9,807 nt of DNA from Rickettsiales bacterium. Lineage in GTDB: Bacteria > Pseudomonadota > Alphaproteobacteria > TMED109. Positions 6,504 through 9,807 of the stretch are shown in pieces. Position numbers and translations under genes: made by a program. Position 1 is the first letter of the stretch. Each line of letters opens with the position of its first letter. The DNA lies in the NCBI GenBank assembly GCA_002720125.1, contig PBGQ01000010.1, positions 1 to 9,807 on the forward strand, read 5' to 3'. The notes below the pieces were generated by a model. That model was not told where the DNA came from. It made no database searches and saw nothing but the letters and a program-made list of their open reading frames with translations.

Positions 6504-6998
6504 CTATAAATAATTTTTTTTTAATTTAACTTTTAATTCTTCCCAATTATTAATAAGATCACATTTAAATTTATTAACTTTCAAATAGTACCTACTCTTT
6601 CCTGCAAGATCTGCAAAGATTGAATTAAGTTTATTTTTTTTTAATATATGTCTTTGTTTTAATATCTTTTTCTTCACGTCGTAGGCAAATTGGTAATAAT
6701 TATTCCAAGGGTTTTTACTCCAGTACAACTTTCCTTCTTTATATAAAAAAGAATTACCTAATTCATCAAGATTTTTAAATGAAAAAAATTCATCATGAAT
6801 TAAATCTTTATTATTCCTAAAATATTCCAATTTAAATACTTTATCATTATTAAAGATAAATATAAGAGAGTCTTTATCGTGTTCATTTTGACAGAAAATA
6901 CTTTTCCTATCTAAAAAATTATATTCTTTAATATCTTCTGCATTTGAATTCATAGATAAAAAAAAAAAAAAAAATATTATATTCTTATTTTTCTGCAT
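6504..6998 (-). CDS. Small predicted secreted protein, unknown family, with T17 tract in the signal peptide
   Basis: I do not recognise this 164-residue protein. The N-terminus looks like a Sec signal peptide: MQKNKN (basic), IIFFFFFLS (hydrophobic) and a plausible cleavage after SNA (residue 20). The mature part is lysine- and aromatic-rich (for example LYWSKNPWNNYYQFAYDV, 91-108) and carries only two cysteines (C36, C146), which could form one disulfide in the periplasm. The hydrophobic core is encoded by 17 consecutive T on the coding strand (6958-6974), five TTT plus TTA, making the reading frame sensitive to slippage. A downstream in-frame ATG (M16, after the tract) could give a leaderless form. 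The start at 6998 overlaps the previous gene by 22 nt and lacks a Shine-Dalgarno, so translation is probably coupled. The neighbour upstream is also small, secreted and unknown; the two may act together or be diverged relatives, which I cannot show. Confidence 0.7.
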   Translation of the reverse strand: MQKNKNIIFFFFFLSMNSNAEDIKEYNFLDRKSIFCQNEHDKDSLIFIFNNDKVFKLEYFRNNKDLIHDEFFSFKNLDELGNSFLYKEGKLYWSKNPWNNYYQFAYDVKKKILKQRHILKKNKLNSIFADLAGKSRYYLKVNKFKCDLINNWEELKVKLKKNYL

Positions 6999-7390
6999 TT
7001 ATAAATTGTTTGATTTTCATTTTTTAATTTTGTTTTCTCAATTTTATCAAAAAGTCGTATTTTTTCTTTTAACTTATATTCATCAAAATTTAATATGTTT
7101 TCAACTTTCATTAACTCATATTCTTTATTAATTTCTTCTATTCTAATTATTTTAAGTTTATCAAAAACACATGTTACTTTTTTATTTATATCGTCATCAT
7201 CTATGCAGAAATTTATCCATCTACCTTTAATGGATCTGGTGAATAGTAATTTTTTTTCGTTTGTATTATCTAGTTTATAAAATGCTAGTTTTTTGTTGTC
7301 AGGACTTATGCAGTTCATCATAAACCTATCAGAATAAAGATTCTTAAAAAAAAGCATAGATAAGAATAGAAATAATAAAGTTTTTTTCAT
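6977..7390 (-). CDS. Small predicted secreted protein with four cysteines, unknown family
   Basis: This is an unrecognised 137-residue protein. Residues 1-20 (MKKTLLFLFLSMLFFKNLYS) form a signal peptide: two lysines, a Leu/Phe core and a plausible cleavage before DR. The mature domain has four cysteines (C27, C62, C74, C132), suggesting up to two disulfides in the periplasm, and an acidic patch DDDD at 64-67. The C-terminal half is rich in charged residues (KLKEKIRLFDKIEKTKLK) and probably helical. The open frame extends back to 7483, but that part is the tRNA-Leu gene read as protein; ATG 7388-7390 has a strong Shine-Dalgarno (AGGAAGGA, 7395-7402) and a signal peptide right after it. Its leader is the 13-nt spacer after the encoded CCA of tRNA-Leu, so its mRNA end is probably made by tRNA processing. 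It overlaps the next small secreted gene by 22 nt. Confidence 0.72.
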   Translation of the reverse strand: MKKTLLFLFLSMLFFKNLYSDRFMMNCISPDNKKLAFYKLDNTNEKKLLFTRSIKGRWINFCIDDDDINKKVTCVFDKLKIIRIEEINKEYELMKVENILNFDEYKLKEKIRLFDKIEKTKLKNENQTIYKCRKIRI

Positions 7391-7394
7391 AAAA

Positions 7395-7402
7395 TCCTTC
7401 CT
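7395..7402 (-). promoter_or_regulatory. Strong ribosome-binding site in the tRNA-Leu 3' trailer
   Basis: AGGAAGGA followed by TTTT and ATG lies wholly within the 13 nt between the tRNA CCA end and the small secreted gene. It fixes the start at 7390 rather than inside the tRNA. In the uncut transcript the folded tRNA would sit right against the ribosome footprint, so cleavage at the CCA end may affect translation. Confidence 0.6.
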
Positions 7403-7403
7403 T

Positions 7404-7489
7404 TGGTGCGGTCGAGAGGACTTGAACCTCCAAGGAGTTGCCTCCACAACGACCTCAACGTTGCGCGTATACCATTCCGCCACGACCGC
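7404..7489 (-). tRNA. trnL-GAG: tRNA-Leu (anticodon GAG), CCA encoded
   Basis: The 86-nt class II tRNA can be folded by hand. Acceptor GCGGTCG pairs with CGACCGC, positions 8-9 are TG, the D stem is GCG/CGC around GAATGGTATA, the anticodon stem is CAACG/CGTTG with loop TTGAGGT, a long variable arm (GGAG-GCAA-CTCC) follows, and the T stem GGAGG/CCTCT encloses TTCAAGT. The anticodon GAG is at 7454-7456 and reads CUC and CUU leucine codons. The discriminator is A73, the leucine identity base, and CCA is genomically encoded (7404-7406). The gene begins 1 nt after the mobA stop and ends 13 nt before a protein start, so it is likely excised from a longer mRNA-tRNA transcript. A TATGAT-like -10 exists within the end of mobA but no clear separate promoter. 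Confidence 0.96.
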
Positions 7490-7490
7490 A

Positions 7491-8147
7491 TTAATTAAAT
7501 ATCTTTTTTATTATCATATTTTCTGCTGTTTTTAAATCCTCATAATTATTAATATTTAAAAAAGGATCATATATACGACATTCCCATTCAGCTGTTGCAA
7601 TTGATAGATCTTTAGTAAATAAATCAATTTTTCTTATATTATTATTAATACTTTTTTCCAATTTTATTAAAAGGCTTGATTTCCACAATGCTATTGTAGG
7701 ATGTATTCTGTTATTAGATTTAGATACCACTAAGTCATCTTTTTTTGGGTCAAATTCTTGTTGTAATTTTTCTATCAAATCCAAGGGTATGAAAGGTGTG
7801 TCTACTGGCACAGTACAAACTAAATTATTACTTCCGAATTGGGGTAGACTAGCATATTTTAGAGCAGAATGAATACCGGCAAGAGGTCCTATGTCTTCCT
7901 TAAAATAGTCATAAATAGTTTTAGCATTTAAATTAAAATTTTTTGGAGAATTCTTTTTAAAATTTATAGCTACTAAGTTGGTTTGTCTAATAATCCTATT
8001 ATACACATGCTCTAATAATGACATATTTAAAAGTTTTTCTGCAAATTTACCTTTATTATCTAACCTAGAGCCTTTTCCTCCAGCAAGAATAACGCATAGA
8101 ATATTTTGTTTTTTATTTTTCAACTTAATTTTTAATTCTTTTATCAC
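7491..8147 (-). CDS. mobA: Molybdenum cofactor guanylyltransferase MobA
   Basis: MobA transfers GMP from GTP to molybdopterin-Mo, forming the guanine dinucleotide cofactor needed by DMSO-reductase-family enzymes such as formate dehydrogenase. The 218-residue protein has the Rossmann-like nucleotidyltransferase signatures: LAGGKGSRL at 21-29 (GTP loop), GPLAGIHSAL at 87-96, VPVDTPFIP at 113-121 with D116 as the expected Mg ligand, RIHPTIALW at 147-155 and FLNINNYEDL at 196-205. After the GTP loop the usual G-x-DK is NKGKFAEKLL, slightly unusual but with the lysines retained. The start is probably GTG 8145-8147, overlapping fdhD by 23 nt; a TTG at 8121-8123 just after the fdhD stop is the alternative and would shorten the N-tail by eight residues. 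With fdhD and a formate/oxalate-type transporter upstream, it probably serves a formate dehydrogenase. Its stop lies 1 nt before tRNA-Leu. Confidence 0.93.
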   Translation of the reverse strand: MIKELKIKLKNKKQNILCVILAGGKGSRLDNKGKFAEKLLNMSLLEHVYNRIIRQTNLVAINFKKNSPKNFNLNAKTIYDYFKEDIGPLAGIHSALKYASLPQFGSNNLVCTVPVDTPFIPLDLIEKLQQEFDPKKDDLVVSKSNNRIHPTIALWKSSLLIKLEKSINNNIRKIDLFTKDLSIATAEWECRIYDPFLNINNYEDLKTAENMIIKKIFN

Positions 8148-8922
8148 CTGATAGTATCATATACCTTTTACCTCTTAATCTTCCTATCATAGTTAGGTTT
8201 GTTTTACGTGCTAGTTCAACTCCCCAAGCTGTAAAACCTGACCTAGATGCTAAAATTGGTATTTTCATCATTACTGTTTTGATCACCATTTCACTGGTTA
8301 ATCTTCCAGTAGTATAAAGTATTTTATTAATAGGTGATATGTTTTCTAAAAACATGAAACCTGCCAGCTTATCAACTGCATTATGCCTTCCAACATCTTC
8401 AAAATATGCAATTTTACTGCTATTCGTACATAGTACGCAACCATGAATGGCTCCAGATTTTAAATACAATGAAGGCGTAGTGTTTATTTTTTTTGATAAT
8501 TCAAATATTTCTTTATTTGTAATAAAAGTTTTGTAAGGTAATTTTATATTATCAATTTCATCTATAATATCCTCAAAAATCGTTCCATTAGCACAACCTG
8601 AGGTTTTAATTCTTTTGGCTTCTTTAACTTCGTATTTTGTTTTTCCGGTTGTTCTCACCACGACGGTATTTATTTCTTCATCAAAATCAATTCCTAATAC
8701 TTCTGAAGGAAGCTTTATTATGTTTTGATTAACTAAATATCCTAAAGCAAGGTATTTTGGATAATCTCCAACTGTCATAGAAGTAACTACGTGTGTATCA
8801 TTCAAAAATATAGAGACTGGCTTCTCAATTGTAGCAAAGGTTTCTGTTTCTTTACCAGCTTCATCTTTGGCAAAAAGCTTCTTTACAAGGCTAGAGTCTT
8901 CTGGGTTTGGATTTATCTTAAT
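8125..8922 (-). CDS. fdhD: Formate dehydrogenase sulfurtransferase FdhD, apparent ATT start
   Basis: FdhD passes sulfur from a cysteine desulfurase to the Mo-bis-MGD cofactor before its insertion into formate dehydrogenase. Motifs, numbered from the proposed start (265 residues): IEKPVSIFLN at 32-41, DYPKYLALGYLVNQN at 53-67, RIKTSGCANGT at 104-114, the GCVLC pair C162/C165 that matches the persulfide-carrying CxxC loop, EDVGRHNAVDKL at 175-186, TTGRLTSEMV at 204-213 and SRSGFTAWGVELA at 227-239. The first ATG/GTG/TTG-type start is a TTG at 8805, which would cut off the conserved E-K-P strand, so that TTG is an internal leucine. In the upstream open frame (TAG at 8935-8937) no standard start exists. 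ATT at 8920-8922 sits 9 nt after an AGGAG (8932-8936) and is the best candidate. It follows the transporter gene by 19 nt and overlaps mobA by 23 nt. Identity is firm; the start is inferred. Confidence 0.9.
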   Translation of the reverse strand: MKINPNPEDSSLVKKLFAKDEAGKETETFATIEKPVSIFLNDTHVVTSMTVGDYPKYLALGYLVNQNIIKLPSEVLGIDFDEEINTVVVRTTGKTKYEVKEAKRIKTSGCANGTIFEDIIDEIDNIKLPYKTFITNKEIFELSKKINTTPSLYLKSGAIHGCVLCTNSSKIAYFEDVGRHNAVDKLAGFMFLENISPINKILYTTGRLTSEMVIKTVMMKIPILASRSGFTAWGVELARKTNLTMIGRLRGKRYMILSGDKRIKN

Positions 8923-8931
8923 AAATATTAA

Positions 8932-8936
8932 CTCCT
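8932..8936 (-). promoter_or_regulatory. Shine-Dalgarno AGGAG supporting the ATT start of fdhD
   Basis: AGGAG lies just after the transporter stop codon (TAA 8942-8944) and 9 nt before ATT 8920-8922. It is one of the clearest ribosome-binding sites in the window, where most genes lack one. No ATG, GTG or TTG follows at usable distance, which is why it decides in favour of ATT (or, less well spaced, ATA 8926-8928). Confidence 0.55.
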
Positions 8937-8941
8937 ATATT

Positions 8942-9807
8942 TTACTTCATAAAACCAGGATGAGTATTCTGAACATGATGCTTAGAATTTACTGGCCTCA
9001 TTAGTAAATTAGAAAAAAAAGCTACTACCAGCAACCCCGCCATTGCATACATTGTTGTATTATATAAACTAGGAGTAGGATCTACTGTGCCCTCTGGTGC
9101 TATTTCCATCAATTTAGATATAGTCACTGTTTTTGCTTTTACTAGCTCATCAAGTTTTTCAATAGGAGCTCCAAATTTTTCTAAAAATTTTTCAGGTTCA
9201 ATTTTATTTATTAAATCATTTAGAGAGTTATTGACTGACATACTTCTCAGCTGTGCTATAGCCACTGGACCTATAACTCCAGCTGTACTCCAAGCTGTTA
9301 ACAATCTTCCATGTATACCTCCTACGTGAAGTGTTCCGAATACATCAGCTAAATAAGCTGGGATTGTGGCAAAACCTCCTCCATACATCGTAAAGATTAT
9401 CATCGTAGCAGCATAAAACATCACTAAGTACATAATGGAGGGATTTACACTCACTGCATTTGCGGTAAATGGTATTGATAGGTAAAGAATCGTACCTAAA
9501 ATAAAAAAGCAGTGATAGGTATTCTTTCTTCCTATATAATCTGACATTGATGCCCATATTATTCTTCCACACATATTAAATACACTTATCATTAAAACAT
9601 ATGTTCCAGCAAATGTTGCTGTCACAATACTTGCTAAGTCTGACCCTTCAGGTGCAGAACCGAATATTTCTGACATCATTGTTTTGGCAACACCTATAAC
9701 ACCTATGCCGGCTGATACGTTAAAGCATAGAACAATCCATAATTGATAAAATTGAGGCGTTTTAATTGCTTGATTAATATGCACATTATCTAAGGTTTTC
9801 ATTTTTG
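8942..9807 (-). CDS. MFS transporter, oxalate/formate antiporter (OFA) family, C-terminal half (partial)
   Basis: The C-terminal half of a major facilitator transporter of the inner membrane. The frame is open through the right edge (an AAA codon precedes the ATG at 9800-9802), so that ATG is probably internal and the N-terminal six helices are missing. Visible features, counted from that Met: TPQFYQLWIVLCFNVSAGIGV (15-35), the linker typical of OFA proteins leading into TM7; GRIIWASMSDYIGRKNTY (79-96), the conserved G-R-x-SDxxGRK loop between TM8 and TM9; then further hydrophobic segments near 100-120, 125-150 and 165-185. A hydrophilic loop of about 60 residues (187-246) precedes the last helix (AMAGLLVVAFFSNLLMRPV). 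The substrate may be formate, oxalate or another carboxylate; linkage to fdhD and mobA favours formate or oxalate but does not prove it. fdhD follows 19 nt after its stop. Confidence 0.85.
   Translation of the reverse strand, partial: KMKTLDNVHINQAIKTPQFYQLWIVLCFNVSAGIGVIGVAKTMMSEIFGSAPEGSDLASIVTATFAGTYVLMISVFNMCGRIIWASMSDYIGRKNTYHCFFILGTILYLSIPFTANAVSVNPSIMYLVMFYAATMIIFTMYGGGFATIPAYLADVFGTLHVGGIHGRLLTAWSTAGVIGPVAIAQLRSMSVNNSLNDLINKIEPEKFLEKFGAPIEKLDELVKAKTVTISKLMEIAPEGTVDPTPSLYNTTMYAMAGLLVVAFFSNLLMRPVNSKHHVQNTHPGFMK

Noticed and set aside
7391..7483. N-terminal extension of the four-cysteine protein back to 7483
   Set aside because: The extension is the tRNA-Leu gene read in frame; the ATG at 7390 has a Shine-Dalgarno and is followed by a signal peptide.
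1..9807. Search for mobile elements, CRISPR arrays, toxin-antitoxin or phage defence genes
   Set aside because: No transposase, integrase, repeat-spacer array or defence domain was seen in any frame. The tRNA is not followed by an integrase or by an obvious repeat of its 3' end.

Overview
This window is AT-rich chromosomal DNA (well over two thirds A+T by eye) that looks like a streamlined, low-GC alphaproteobacterium. My best guess is a marine lineage of the Pelagibacterales (SAR11) or HIMB59 type. The reasons are the mfd-sdhE / recG neighbourhood, an alphaproteobacterial-style SdhE, very short or overlapping gene borders, and the lysine/asparagine/isoleucine-rich proteins. The species is inferred, not shown. 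There is no sign of phage, insertion sequence, CRISPR or plasmid genes. It is a housekeeping region and not an accessory island.

Layout, left to right. (1) Positions 1-838, minus strand: sdhE followed by the N-terminal part of mfd, which runs off the left edge. (2) 868-2942, plus: recG, which starts only 29 bp from sdhE on the opposite strand and is broken by a -1 frameshift at an A7 run at 1334-1340. (3) 2939-3607, minus: a DUF502 membrane protein whose stop codon shares a CTAG with that of recG. (4) 3653-6117, plus: a tight operon of trhO (tRNA uridine hydroxylase, rhodanese fold), a cysteine-type glutathione S-transferase and purU (formyl-THF deformylase), with gaps of 7 and 1 nt. (5) 6124-9807, minus: a cold-shock protein with its own promoter and leader. 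Upstream of it is a packed series running in transcription order: the C-terminal half of an oxalate/formate-type MFS transporter, fdhD, mobA, tRNA-Leu(GAG), and two small predicted secreted proteins of unknown function.

How it works together: fdhD (sulfuration of the formate dehydrogenase molybdenum cofactor), mobA (the guanylyl transfer that makes molybdopterin guanine dinucleotide) and the formate/oxalate-type transporter are the accessory part of a formate dehydrogenase locus. The catalytic subunits probably lie beyond 9807. purU, which releases formate from 10-formyl-THF, is in the same window but in a different operon, so a link through formate is metabolic and only inferred.

The points most worth a second look are the recG frameshift at a perfect dnaX-type slippery heptamer, fdhD having no ATG/GTG/TTG start that would include its conserved N-terminus (an ATT with a good Shine-Dalgarno is the best candidate), a T17 homopolymer inside a signal peptide, and the tRNA-Leu gene set between two protein genes so that its 3' trailer serves as the leader of the next gene. 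I found no convincing new multi-gene system. No rho-independent terminator was found, and no stretch over 300 bases lacks a gene; the longest gap, 6337-6503, holds the cold-shock promoter and leader.
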